A stretch of 64,000 nucleotides of DNA from Iris pallida. Lineage: Eukaryota; Streptophyta; Magnoliopsida; Asparagales; Iridaceae. Shown piece after piece: positions 7,604 to 18,789 of the stretch. The translations under genes and the position numbers were made by a program. The notes under the pieces were generated by a model. That model did no database searches. It was given only the letters and a program-made list of their open reading frames with translations, and was not told where the DNA came from. How positions within the stretch are numbered: position 1 is the stretch's first letter; every line of letters begins with the position of its first letter. Location of the stretch: assembly GCA_029216955.1 (NCBI GenBank), contig JANAVB010044018.1, forward strand, positions 2,823,359-2,887,358. Direction: 5' to 3'.

Positions 7604-10600
7604 ATTAAATGTAAAAGCAGCAATATTTACATTGGAAGAAGGCTGAGCCTTAGAGATTTTAGCCAAGTCAATGACTAAAGGGGGAGAAGAAGAACGAGAA
7701 GAAGCGTTGTTTCGATTAAGATCGATAACAAATGGCTCAGAAGAGGTGAGCTCCCTTGAAGTTTGAGATGGAAGAATAATTCGCCCTCCAACTGGAATTA
7801 GCAGAGTATCCTGTTTCATATGTGGAGATGCAGGAATTACAGTACGCCCACTGACAGGAATAATCATTGTGTCTTGAGCAAACGACTGAGGTAACGGAGA
7901 AATCCGTCCACTCACCGGAATGATGAAAGAACCTTCTTCAGAGAGTTTGGGAGATTGTTGCTGAATAGTTCGACCTTTAACAGGAATTATTAAGGTCTCA
8001 CTTTGTGAATCCTCTTTCTCCATAGCTTGTATAACCCTTGTATACTCTTCTTTGTACATTCGGGAATCATTGAAATAAGCTTCAACCCTATGGAAGGGAT
8101 TTATATTAGCAACTTCTTTTTGTACTCTTCCATTGCTATCAATGTATTTAAAACACTGATGAAGAGTAGAAGGCACCACATTATTTTTATAAAGAAAGGG
8201 CCTCCCCAGAAGAAGATTATAGGATCCCACGATCTCGATCACATAAAAAGTGACTTTGGATCTGAAATCGCCTATCTGAAGCTTCAGATGAATCTTTCCC
8301 AAAGGCTCGCTTCGGCTTTGATTGAATCCCAGGATAGTAGTAACCGTCTTAGAGAGCTTGTGAAGAGGGATTTTTAGTTCATCCAACAGACTCTTTGGCA
8401 TTATGCTTATAGCAGACCCTGGATCAATGAGGATACGATCTATCTTCATTGTATCGATATAACCGGTGTAGTAGAGAGGCCGATCATGTCGATTATCCTC
8501 CAATAGCATGTCATTTTGTGTAAAGGTGATATTTAGGATAATTTCCAATACACTGTTGCAATGTAAGCAAGTGGCAGGTTCTGCATCTGGCTTCTTCAAT
8601 TGTGCAAGACAAGAGTCAGCTTGTAGAAGTGCTTCACTTAATGTCTCCCGAGTCTCTTTAGACAGACGTAGAAGTTCAAAGAGGGACATTCTAGCTGGAG
8701 TATTAGCAAGCTGAGCTAAAATGTCAAAATTATAAGGCTTCTGAAGTCCAAGAGGAGAGGACTTCTTGATTGGCTTATCAAACCGAGCCTGTTGTTTGCC
8801 TTTCTCTAGAGCTGTAGGCTTGGGAGGAACAGGTTCAGTGGATGATTCTTCTTCAGGAGGAACATTAGAAGCATCTTTATCAGCTGGAGGGATATCAAGA
8901 GGATCCTCAGGATTTTTGGAATAATCCTTTAGATAAGGTTTCCCCGTTCGAGTAGCACTAACAAGTGCTTCTTCTTTCTCTTTTGGCTCTGTGTCAGGAA
9001 TAGATCCAAGAGAAGTCATATGACATGATTTAATCTTTCCAGCCTTCTTGGACTTTCGAGAAGTAGTCTTTTGAGGAGAAGGCGATTCAAAATCTGCCAC
9101 TAGATCAGGATAAATCCACATGATTTCTCCAGTTTCCAAAGTGATTGGCACTAATCCTTCAGACCGTGGAGGAGGAAGATTCACTATGTCAAGAGTTGCC
9201 TTGGGAATAGGAACGATCCCACTTTCAAGGAGTTGAGGAGGAAAATCTCCGAATTGCATAGAGACGACGTTGGAGGTGACGGTCTTCTCTTTTGGAGTAA
9301 GAGAGATAGCTCCAGATTTAATCATTTCTTGGATCTTTCCTTTCAGTACATAACATGTACGAATTGTATGACCCAGCATTCTGTGATATGGGCAGTATTT
9401 GGGATGATCTGTTTTACCAGCTTCATCAGGTTTCTTGATCTCAGGTAATTGTATCTTATTACCTTTCAGCAGACATTCAAAGATACCAAGGACATCGTCG
9501 TCATCGAAAGAATATTCTTCTTTGGGGCGAGGTATTCTTGGTTGTTGAGTTGTAGGAGAGGTTTGAACAGTTGATGCATCTTTGCTCTGAAGATTAACTT
9601 CAAGAGTTTCTTTTCCCTTACGAGCATTGTTTTTATTGTTAGTACCTTGACCTGTTTCTTTAGGAGTCACCTGCACTCCTAAACCTTTGAAGGTTTCAGC
9701 ACTAATTTCTGCGGCCTTGGCACTAACTATGAAAGAAGGCCAGTCTTGGAATTGAGTGGATCCTGTCCACATGCTGATGATTGGCAACAAGTTTGATTTG
9801 CATGTGTCGATGGTGACAGCATCAGGAGTTCCAAGAGGCATCTTCAAAGCTTCTCTTCGAAACCGTTCAATGTACTCTTCTGTAGTTTCATTATTTTTCT
9901 GCTTGATTCTAATAAGAGCAGACATAGTCATGTCATTGAGCCCTTCATAGAACCGTTCAAGAAACATCTGTTTGAAACCGGAAAATGAGGTAATGCTCCC
10001 ATCTGGGAGACTTCTATACCATTCATAAGCCGTTCCCTTGAGACATCCAACAAACACCCGAGTAAGGAGGGCGTTGCTTGGTTGCAGCTGATCAGTCATC
10101 ACTTCAAAGTAATTAATGAACTGACTTGGAGAAGTGGTTCCATCATAGAATGAGATAGTGGGAGGCTTGTATTTAGGAGGATACGATACTTGCTTCCATT
10201 CTATCGGATAAGGTTGTTTGATGCCTAACCTTTGTAAACCATCTTTCTGTTTGAATGCCTCGAATTGAGTTTTGAGACTCCTCAATTCTTCATTAACAAT
10301 TCCAGAAGATTGTGGAGTTGTAACTTGTAGAGAATAGTTGGGAGGAGGAACAGCATTGTAAGCACTACCTCCAGCTCCAGAGAGACTAGGGTTTGGTTGA
10401 GCTGGTCCAGGAGTATTAGATTGTACTGCTGGAGGAACTTGTACTGGACTCATATCAGTGTCAGTTGGTATGGCATCTGGTACAGTCTGTTGATTTTGTA
10501 TCTTTGTTGCCATGAGTTCATACATCGACTTCATAGTATCAGCCATAGACTTCATTTGTTGTTCCAAAGAAGCAATTCTATGATCTTGAGGAGTCAAGGA

Positions 10601-12259
10601 AGAAGAAGGTTCATCAGTATTCCCATCAACCATATAAGTCGTGACTGTACGAGGAATTATTGATGAACTGGTAGATGTTGTTTGTTCTGAATCATTGCTT
10701 TGTGCATCAAAGTCAATTATAGGAGAACTACCCCCAGTAGGAAGAGGTGGGAAGTTAGATTCTCCAAGGAATTCAGAATCATCTTCAGAGATCAAATTTC
10801 TTTGACTAGAGGCCAGGACTCTTGCTCTGGTATTTCTATATACTCCATCTGGACTATCAACTCTACCCCCAGCATCCCGAGAGGTCATATTGACAGAAGC
10901 AAACAAAGGCTCATCTTCATCAGGCATAGGTTCACACTGAATCCGATTGAAGACAGATTGTCGTTTTGTTTGACATCTGCATTGCATTGTGACTCTTGGC
11001 TGGAAGTCACATTCATGATCAACATGATCATGAGCCATTGATTGACATCTGTATTGAATTATGACTCTTGGATAGAAGTCACATTCAGCATGGTCTTTTG
11101 ACACAGAATCACTTCTTCTCTTCTGTTGAAGATATTCTCGTAAATCTGTTTGTGAAGATTGAGGAATATATTTCCTGTTCTTGGGTCTTGATGGCTCTTG
11201 ATTATATAGAGAATGATTAATATGAGCCACATAGTTTCTTGCATACTCTGCATCTGGATCTCTTATCCTTGTTTCCAACTGGTATGGTTTCTTAACACCA
11301 GAAGTGTTAATTTTTGTTCTTAGATCAGTTGGAGGTAACACATTGGTTTTGGACACATGGAGTTTTCCTTCCATTGATCTGGATATTTGCAGAGAAGGAA
11401 GAGTTGAACCACCCCCTTGATTAGGAGTTGGTAACAAACCTTTTCTAGACAAATTCTGTGCCCAATTCGAAGAAGTCATAGAAGAAAACATTAAGGAATG
11501 TTTCTTCTTAGACTCATTCAAGTTTTGAGACATAGAATGTCCAGAAGGAAGAGTAGTCAAAAGACCATCTCCTTTTCTTTGACTAACAAAATTGTCAGTC
11601 AAAGCTGTTCCTGAAGTAAAAACTACAGGAGCAGAAGAAACAACTAAAGAGTTATTTCTTTTCGAAGGGACTTTGTGTGGAAGACCACCCCCAGTTCTGG
11701 TAGAACTTGGCAAAGAGGAAGAGATAGCTAAAGAGCTATTCTTCTTAGATGAAATACACGCTGAAACAGGCTTGGTTAAAGAACCAGTACTGTTGGCGTG
11801 ACTTTTGACTTTGGAAATACACGCTGGAATAGATTTGGCTAAGGAGCCGGTATTGTTAGCATGACTTTTGAGGTTGAAATTGCACGCTGGAACAGATTTG
11901 GCTAAGGAACCAGTGTTGTCAGCGTGACTTTTGATGTTGAAATTGCACGCTGGAACAGATTTGGCTAAGGAGCTAGTACTGTCAGCGTGACTTTCAACTT
12001 TGGAGACACACACTGGAATAGATTTGGCTAAGGAGCCAGTACTGTTAGCGTGATCTTTGATTGCTGTCATCTTCGAGCGCACAAGAGTGTGCGTGCTTGC
12101 AGTAGAGTTCTTGCCAGTGTTAGGAGCAGACACTGTGGCAGAGACTTCACCATTGGCTGCCAACTGATTCTTAGGGACAGATAGAGTGTCCCTTCGACTT
12201 GGCAGTGATGATGGAGGCTGTAGTGGGCTTACCACTCTTAGCCCGCTGCATTTCTTCAT
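7601..12259 (-). CDS. gag: Gag-protease polyprotein of element A
   Basis: This 1552-codon frame is uninterrupted, long even for Tat elements. Residues about 50-156 hold five 21-residue repeats built on SHANSTGSLAKSIPAC. A Ser/Pro-rich region follows to about 640. The capsid-type retrotransposon gag domain lies at about 690-810 (ISFYDGTTSPSQFINYF, YEWYRSLP, ERFYEGL). A zinc-knuckle-like YCPYHRMLGHTIRTC sits near 953. An aspartic protease lies near 1230-1370 with ILIDPGSAISIMP at about 1275 and the flap-side LLLGRPFL. After the protease come four IPV-x-GR repeats (about 1417-1493) and two VIDL motifs. The start at 12259 is the first ATG after an in-frame TGA. A 55-codon frame overlaps the start in another frame. 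The stop TAA is followed in phase by pol, which makes one continuous gag-stop-pol frame. Confidence 0.9.
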   Translation of the reverse strand: MKKCSGLRVVSPLQPPSSLPSRRDTLSVPKNQLAANGEVSATVSAPNTGKNSTASTHTLVRSKMTAIKDHANSTGSLAKSIPVCVSKVESHADSTSSLAKSVPACNFNIKSHADNTGSLAKSVPACNFNLKSHANNTGSLAKSIPACISKVKSHANSTGSLTKPVSACISSKKNSSLAISSSLPSSTRTGGGLPHKVPSKRNNSLVVSSAPVVFTSGTALTDNFVSQRKGDGLLTTLPSGHSMSQNLNESKKKHSLMFSSMTSSNWAQNLSRKGLLPTPNQGGGSTLPSLQISRSMEGKLHVSKTNVLPPTDLRTKINTSGVKKPYQLETRIRDPDAEYARNYVAHINHSLYNQEPSRPKNRKYIPQSSQTDLREYLQQKRRSDSVSKDHAECDFYPRVIIQYRCQSMAHDHVDHECDFQPRVTMQCRCQTKRQSVFNRIQCEPMPDEDEPLFASVNMTSRDAGGRVDSPDGVYRNTRARVLASSQRNLISEDDSEFLGESNFPPLPTGGSSPIIDFDAQSNDSEQTTSTSSSIIPRTVTTYMVDGNTDEPSSSLTPQDHRIASLEQQMKSMADTMKSMYELMATKIQNQQTVPDAIPTDTDMSPVQVPPAVQSNTPGPAQPNPSLSGAGGSAYNAVPPPNYSLQVTTPQSSGIVNEELRSLKTQFEAFKQKDGLQRLGIKQPYPIEWKQVSYPPKYKPPTISFYDGTTSPSQFINYFEVMTDQLQPSNALLTRVFVGCLKGTAYEWYRSLPDGSITSFSGFKQMFLERFYEGLNDMTMSALIRIKQKNNETTEEYIERFRREALKMPLGTPDAVTIDTCKSNLLPIISMWTGSTQFQDWPSFIVSAKAAEISAETFKGLGVQVTPKETGQGTNNKNNARKGKETLEVNLQSKDASTVQTSPTTQQPRIPRPKEEYSFDDDDVLGIFECLLKGNKIQLPEIKKPDEAGKTDHPKYCPYHRMLGHTIRTCYVLKGKIQEMIKSGAISLTPKEKTVTSNVVSMQFGDFPPQLLESGIVPIPKATLDIVNLPPPRSEGLVPITLETGEIMWIYPDLVADFESPSPQKTTSRKSKKAGKIKSCHMTSLGSIPDTEPKEKEEALVSATRTGKPYLKDYSKNPEDPLDIPPADKDASNVPPEEESSTEPVPPKPTALEKGKQQARFDKPIKKSSPLGLQKPYNFDILAQLANTPARMSLFELLRLSKETRETLSEALLQADSCLAQLKKPDAEPATCLHCNSVLEIILNITFTQNDMLLEDNRHDRPLYYTGYIDTMKIDRILIDPGSAISIMPKSLLDELKIPLHKLSKTVTTILGFNQSRSEPLGKIHLKLQIGDFRSKVTFYVIEIVGSYNLLLGRPFLYKNNVVPSTLHQCFKYIDSNGRVQKEVANINPFHRVEAYFNDSRMYKEEYTRVIQAMEKEDSQSETLIIPVKGRTIQQQSPKLSEEGSFIIPVSGRISPLPQSFAQDTMIIPVSGRTVIPASPHMKQDTLLIPVGGRIILPSQTSRELTSSEPFVIDLNRNNASSRSSSPPLVIDLAKISKAQPSSNVNIAAFTFN
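11790..12110 (-). repeat. 63-bp tandem repeat in the gag N-terminus
   Basis: Five copies with exact 63-bp spacing: the GCGTGACTTTTGA-like core starts at 11796, 11859, 11922, 11985 and 12048. They encode a 21-residue unit with one Cys. The phase of 3 keeps gag open. Confidence 0.85.
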
Positions 12260-12338
12260 AGGCGAGTTGATCGAATTGGATCGTCATCACCTTCTTCGTC
12301 GAGCCGATTGACGAAGTATCGCATTGAGTTGTTGCCAT
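12171..12338 (-). CDS. Short ORF overlapping the gag start of element A
   Basis: The ATG at 12338 is the first after the PBS and opens 55 codons (begins MATTQCDTSSIGSTKKVM), overlapping the first 30 codons of gag in another frame. It could be a regulatory upstream ORF, a remnant of the extra ORF1 seen ahead of gag in Ogre elements, or chance. No domain is recognised. If translated it would reduce initiation at gag. Confidence 0.3.
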   Translation of the reverse strand: MATTQCDTSSIGSTKKVMTIQFDQLAYEEMQRAKSGKPTTASIITAKSKGHSICP

Positions 12339-12360
12339 CTCAGAAGAGGAGATGGTTTTT

Positions 12361-12376
12361 CCCAGCAGAGTCACCA
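12361..12376 (-). other. Primer-binding site of element A (tRNA-Arg-like)
   Basis: On the minus strand TGGTGACTCTGCTGGG begins 3 nt after the LTR ends in AAACA at 12380. It resembles the TGGCGACTC..CTGGGG primer sites assigned to tRNA-Arg in Tat and Ogre elements, with a few mismatches. The tRNA identity is from memory and less sure than the PBS itself. Confidence 0.75.
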
Positions 12377-12379
12377 ATT

Positions 12380-13344
12380 TGTTTTTTATAAATAAATTCC
12401 TTTATTTATTGTGTATCTGGGAAAATTACAACTGTGGGAATCTGATCTAGAAGACGATCACTTTATCCCTTGGACTATGCAAAGAAGAAAAGCTCTCAAA
12501 ATTTTGACAGTAGATAACTATGTATCCGTACAATGAATGAGAAAAAGAACTCTATTTATAGAGTCAAAAATAATAACTGAAAAGATAACTGTCTTCACAG
12601 CCTGTGCTTAGTTGAAAATCACGCAGGATTTAACATACGCAAGGTTGTGAGCAATTACTGGACGTGGCCTGTAACTGTTGGACACATGGCAATCATGCAT
12701 GAGTCGTGTGCAAGTTACAGGACACGCAGGCGAGAGATCAGTGACATGGCTGCCACGTACTCCAATTTGATGAAATCCACGCAGACTTGTTGAAGACGAA
12801 ATCCACGCAGACTCGGGGTAGAAAGCTTTAAAATCTACGCAAACTTGGGGCAAGAAGCTTCAGAATCCACGCAGACTTGGTGAAGAAAACTTCAGAATCC
12901 ACGCAGACTTTGATGAAGAAAACTTCAGAATCCACGCAAACTTGAGGAAGAAAACTTCAGAATACACGCAGATTTGGGATAGAACTGCCAGCTGTCTTGA
13001 TTCAGCGTGCCTCGGCTGACACAAAATCTCTGGTAGTGATTGCTTTTGTCAGTCACATTAAATGACAAGAAGCTCTTTTGGTATGCCAACTTGACGAAGG
13101 TTGAGTCTTGCTGAAGAAGATTTCGAAAATCACGCAATAGACGGCTGTGATCTCTCGAATTCTGTGTATACGTGGCATACGAAGAGACATTCTTCGACTG
13201 TTGTGCTGTCAGTCATAATTACTCTCTGACAAATGATGAGCTGTCTCCCCAGCGTGATTTGTAAATATTGTCTCGATCAACTGAGCGTGACTTTTGACTC
13301 TGTCCTGATCAACTCAGCGTGACTGTCATTTTTAAAGGCCTACA
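12380..13344 (-). repeat. Element A 5' LTR (965 bp)
   Basis: On the minus strand it starts TGTAGGCC at 13344 and ends AAACA at 12380. The TATA box CTATAAATAG is at 12552-12561. Upstream in U3 there are about eight units of 33-36 bp with a CACGCA core (12770-12978), probably enhancer-like. Several GCGTGACT motifs lie near the U3 end (13285-13325). Confidence 0.92.
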
Positions 13345-13617
13345 ATACCCTGAATGACTGATGAATACAGATGTCCGAATCAAAGTCACAGAGTCCTATT
13401 TAGAGCAATACAGGTTATAATATATTCAATGTATAATAATTAAAGTGTACAATGCGATCTACATGATACTATGCCTCTTTTGGTCAAAAGTCAACCCTTG
13501 GTTAACTTTCAGTCAAACTAAGTCAACATCTAGGGTTTGGTCAACTGTCTAGTCAAAGGGGTCAACTCTATCTAAGCTAGTCATAATTCTAACCATATAT
13601 CAACATTATCACGACCC
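13345..13617 (-). repeat. Element B 3' LTR, fragment 1
   Basis: It matches 24596-24865 of the right LTR almost base for base, including the run of GTCAAC motifs (compare 13489-13566 with 24737-24812). It is bounded on the left by element A and on the right by solo LTR E. Confidence 0.85.
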
Positions 13618-14258
13618 GTACCCGTGTTTCGAACGCGAGCTCGTGAGCAAGCCAGCTACGCATCAAGCAGACTCCAGCCCGACTCGAATACTTAAACGCT
13701 GTCAAGAGCATGGGTAAGTGCCAAATCATGGCAAAACAAACCTATATCTCAAATCCACAATAAGTGTACGAAACATAAATGAACGCTATGGGTCGTGGTC
13801 TGCAGCCCACTAGCATATATATCCGATAAGACTCCAAAGAATATAACAAGAGTCTCTAAACTGAATACATAAGCAGGATATCTCATGATAAGGAATGTAA
13901 AGCACGAAAAGATAACAATGTAATATTACTGACAAATACCTGAATTATGCATCACAATTATCTACCATTCCGCTCTGCTAACTAACTCCATGCAATCGCT
14001 AAACCTGAAGAGATCATCAGGTCCTCAGGGGACATAGCAAGATACATAAAAACATACCTATCTAGCAGTTTAATCATGCATAAACTATAAATAGGATATA
14101 AACAAGAAAAGGCATAATGGCAAGGGACTACGACCAAACAGCTAACAAGGGACTATCGATGGCTACTGACAGGTGACTATAAACTGGAATACAAGAACAA
14201 CTACACATAACTGAACTGCTGGATGAACAAGTAAACACGAGATCAATGGAATACCAAA

Positions 14259-14541
14259 CCCTCGCCCCGAGTGGACTCGCAGATTTGAACTAATTACTAA
14301 CCCTCGCCCCGAGTGTGGACTCGCAGGTTAGTTCATGGCAAGGCACCCTCGTCCCGAGTGTGGACTCTCTGCTGCAGGCACAACATCCTCGTCCCGAGTG
14401 TGGACTCACGAATGTAAACCGATCAAGACAAACACCCTCGTCCCGAGCGTGGACTCTCTGGTGCCAAGGAACAAACACCCTCGTCCCGAGTGTGGACTCT
14501 CTGGTACAACTGATCGGCCCTCGTCCCGAGTGTGGACTCTC
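14259..14541. repeat. Seven interspersed copies of a motif of about 23 bp in LTR E
   Basis: CCTCGTCCCGAGTGTGGACT recurs at about 14259, 14302, 14347, 14388, 14434, 14478 and 14518, with unlike spacers of 20-25 bp. The array is not a CRISPR: it has few units, the spacers vary in length, and it lies in a plant LTR. Confidence 0.85.
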
Positions 14542-16119
14542 AGGTTGAGGAAAAAACGATACAGGGAAATAGCAATTCAACTACACTTACTCATTCTAAG
14601 ACACGACTCAGTCAGGGTACAGATGAGACAAGGTATAACTCGGTCAAGACACGGATAAGGACTGGTCTAGCATGGTCTATAATGTGAACAAGCTGGTATA
14701 CTACGCTATCAAGTCAAGCAAGATAATAAACAGGTGAACATGGTATGTGGAAAATAGATAAATCAAATCAACTAGGAAGATAATGATAACATATAAGATC
14801 TATAGCAAGTATAATATCTAATAATAATACAATAACAACATGAAAACTACAAACATGAAATTAAACTGTAGAGGGAGGCAAGGTATCTTGCCTGGTGGTT
14901 GCACGTAGATCCACAAATGCCATCAACTGATAAGCCATAAAATCCACATCATCATAACTGTCTCCGAAAGCTGAAACAGACATTGCCAACATTCTCAGAA
15001 TAGTCAAATTAGATTGGATTGCCTGTCCTTAAGTCCAATTCTGGACACAGGAGCAAAACGGTAATTTTGGGCCAAAACGGTGTCCGCCGTTAGACCCGCT
15101 TTGCACCAAAAATATGCCAGAGTCAACGGCCTCTAAAGTCGGCAAACTACATGTCTATGGATTCATTTTAATGATACAAACCCAATCGTATGTCCAAAGT
15201 TGGATTCCGATGGGCCGTGCACAAAATTGTCTGTTGAATTAGGTCGTGGGGCCCATAAAACAGCGATCAGATCAACTGTCTCAGAATCGGACCAAACTTG
15301 GCATACTGGACCAGAAAAACGATACGGTCCCATTGGCAGAAGTTTTGTCTCAATCTGGCTAACGTGCACAAAGTAATGGCTTAGTTTGCAACATGTTGAT
15401 ATTGGGGTATCTCGACGGATAGACACTGATTTCGTCGCGTACATGCAACAAAATTGGGTTCCGTCAGTTCCCACACGTCGGCAACATCAATACGCGCCTT
15501 TGGATGTGTATAGTGCATGACCAAGTCATCCGGTTTGTCGGGACGGACCCCGTATCGGGGAAAATTCTAGAAATTTGTATTATTTTTAAAACAGTTTTTC
15601 TCTAACTTTGAAATCTATTTTCTTGCCGGTCATTCGATGATTTTAATTTCTATAAGATGGGTTATAATATCATATAAGTAGTTGTCTATAAATCTCTTTA
15701 AACACAAATTCAAAACTGGTGATGGTTTGGCGGGAAATTTCCTTCTAACCCATGGTCGGGGATTGGATTGTGCTTTGTTTTGAGCCAATTATTTACTGAA
15801 CTTTGGTCCGATTTCCCATGGGTTGTGAGAGGTTTAATTCCAAACTATTTATTGGGATATGAAGTTGGTAGGGTTATCGACAAACCAGAGAAGTCGAATC
15901 GAAAAATGACTACTTGACGACGAAGATACGGCGATGCAAAGTTGCGCCCTCGCCGCGCTGCTGCTGTTGATCGTTGCTCTATTCGCACGCCTGCTGCTGG
16001 TTACGCGTACCTAGCCGGTGGCTCTGGCCATGCGCGGCGGTGCTGCAGTGGCCGAGGCCGCACGCAGAGGTCGGGGGAATGGAGGAGAAGGTGTTAGGGT
16101 TTGGATTTCGTCGAACTCC

Positions 16120-16240
<121 letters not shown>

Positions 16241-17235
16241 ACTGTGCTGAGAACAGAACAGGGGGTCGGGGTGTTAGCTCGGGCTGATGTGGGGGTTTGC
16301 ATGGGCTGAGCTCGGTTTAGCTTGGCTGGGCCTTTGGCTGTAGGGGAGGTTGTTTGGTTTTTTTATTTATTTATGCTAGAGCTTATAATATATACATATA
16401 TATACACTCACGTATATATACATATACATACATGTATACTACTACATATATACACTCACCAAATAATATATATACATATAATCAAGATATATTATCACCA
16501 TGTAACATATATGTATAACCAAGATATATTATACATATTTACAATCATCATATATAATTACTAAATTAATTTAAATACTAAAATTTATAATTAAAATTAT
16601 TGGGAATATATATAAAGACATCGTTTACCATTTACGAACATATTTATACCCAAGTATATATATTGCCTATGTAAATGCCAAAGTCCAAATATCATTCTAC
16701 ATGAATATTATCATATTTACAAGAATAGTAACCTAATAGCAAGAATATTTATGTTATAAATTATACTATATAACAATCATTTCCAAAATGTTTTCTAAAT
16801 CACTAAAGTAAAATGCCAATACAACATATATCTATAAGGTCGTCTCTGAACATACTACCCGACTACGTGGGCTTGGACTTGGTTCGGATCCGGTTCGGAC
16901 TAGTTCGGTACAACCGGGTCTTCTACAAGTCAATAAATCTAAACAATAAATAATTAAAACGCCTTTAGAGGTTAGGTCGCAACTTGGCCTGGTTTTTCTA
17001 GTTAGAACACTCCTATGGCTTGGCATTCTCCTACCATGGCTAAACACTAGTCAAAGCACGCTACTGCACTATCCGTGTCATGATTCCTAACCGTCTTGTA
17101 CTTCAAAACTCTACCATAGCTAAAGTCATCTACCGTAATAATTAACTAAATAATTATTTATAAAAATCATAAATCACCATTTAAATCAAATAAATAATAA
17201 AAAATTTCAAATTTTACGGGAAGAGGAGTTAGACA

Positions 17236-17627
17236 CATACTCTAGGATACCATATAGTACTATATCATATACATATATATCATGCATGAATTCTCAACAA
17301 GCTACATATACTATGGTATTCCAATCACATAAATCATCTATAGATACTATCCACTTACCCTTAGCCCATATCTCAAATACCTTAACTATTAGTTAATACC
17401 TTTGTTCTAAGGTCAATACCTTGAAGGTATTAGCCATAATAGCTAATATTACCAAGTATCAATATATATATCTTACATCTCTACTAGTTACCTACTATCT
17501 AGGATTACTTTAGCCAATTTATCTTTTACATATACATGGATGTATCTAATGCCTATTACATATACCATTATCTTTACCTACCCATAACATATACCAATAT
17601 ACCTTGGTCCTATTGGTATCCCAATAC
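17236..17627 (-). repeat. Element B 3' LTR, fragment 2
   Basis: It matches 24855-25245 of the right LTR and resumes exactly where LTR E broke it. It ends at CCCAATAC, where the sequence switches to an LTR of the C type. Confidence 0.85.
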
Positions 17628-18706
17628 ATGGATCCCTTCTTGAGATGTTATCCTTCAGGAGCATCGGATATTACATGTTCTGTGCATTTCACTTACATTG
17701 TGTATCACTATGCTTCTTGGTTCATTGATCACTTATGACATGTACTCTCATGATCACAGAGTCTCCTTGAATCTCCCATTTATGGGCATTCCTAGAATCA
17801 CCCATTTATGGGCATACCATGTATCACCCCTTGTGGGCCGTTGCATGGAATCATAACATAACCTGGCTGGATCCTTGTGTATTGATTGGGGGTACAGGGG
17901 AGTAGAAGTAGACATGTGAATATTATCCAAGTAGTGTAGCATCAGAATCTTTCCGTAGTGTAGCATCAGAATCTCTTATGCCATTTATATGTCTATATTG
18001 TACTCTGACTCACTAGCCACTGTTAGTTCTCTATGTATAGTCGATATTTCTATTACAATTCTCTCTCTGTTTACATACTGTATTTCTTCAGTTCATGTAT
18101 CTTACTTTACTACATGATTATATTTTCTAACCTGCTATGATCTGTTGAGATGTATTGTGCTCACTCCCGTCCTGACTGGACCTGTTGAAAATATTACAGA
18201 GGACGAGGAGGAGGCCTATGTGGATACCTTCTACGGGGCAGCCCTAGACGACACTTGTGAGCTGGACCCTCAGGAGGACCCAGCTCTAGCTGATGACTTT
18301 ACCCCTACTGCCTAGACTAGCTTAGTTAGGCTATATCTTACTTATATTGTCTTGAGACTAGTTTAATTAGGTTTTATTTCTGTCTTTGAGATCTGGATTG
18401 TATATATTCTTTCATATTCAGTAGTTGAGACTTGTATTTGTGGATATTGCTGAGATGTTATCTTAGACACTTAGACTCTTCTGATCATCTGTATTTTCTT
18501 TGAGTTCTATATCATATCGTGCTTCATCTTCCTCAGTTGTGATTGAGTTTATATTCTGCTATGTCACCCCCATTCGGGGAGTATAAACTGCTTAGCATTA
18601 TATTGTTAGATGTTGTGACCTAGGACAGTGTTCTACCGTCGACATTGCGGCGTAGGCTGGACGTACCCACGTCTCGTGCCCTTACTCTAGGGTGCGGGTC
18701 GTGACA
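17628..18706 (+). mobile_element. LTR fragment M (C-type long LTR, 3' part)
   Basis: It begins ATGGATCCCTTC, like 52196 in element C, and ends GGGTGCGGGTCGTGACA, the same terminus as both LTRs of C. The conserved CCTGACTGGACCTGTTGA..TTACAG block is at 18162-18199. No PBS follows, so the junction with D at 18707 is a deletion or insertion breakpoint. Confidence 0.75.
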
Positions 18707-18789
18707 CCAAAAGAGCATCTTCTTCATGATCTAGTACCCACACTTTCAGTGCATAAACAGGGTAACAGATCCACAAATTTCTCGAAACA

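Larger units (their letters stand above)
1..13344 (-). mobile_element. Element A: Ty3/gypsy (Tat/Ogre-like) LTR retrotransposon, near complete
   Basis: Read on the minus strand the order is 5' LTR (12380-13344), PBS, gag-protease, pol (RT, RNase H, second RNase H, integrase), antisense small genes, PPT and 3' LTR. The window begins inside the 3' LTR, which lacks about 72 bp. Window base 1 aligns with base 12452, and the two LTRs align over 893 columns with no net gap and about 19 mismatches counted by eye, so the insertion is fairly recent. The dual RNase H, absence of a chromodomain, PBS type and antisense ORFs downstream of pol are known marks of the Tat lineage. The right flank at 13345 continues as the LTR of element B (compare 24596), so A is inserted there. 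The matching target duplication lies outside the window. Confidence 0.93.

Noticed and set aside
14259..14541. Possible CRISPR-like array
   Set aside because: There are only seven motifs, with irregular spacers and partly decayed repeats, inside a plant LTR with no cas genes.
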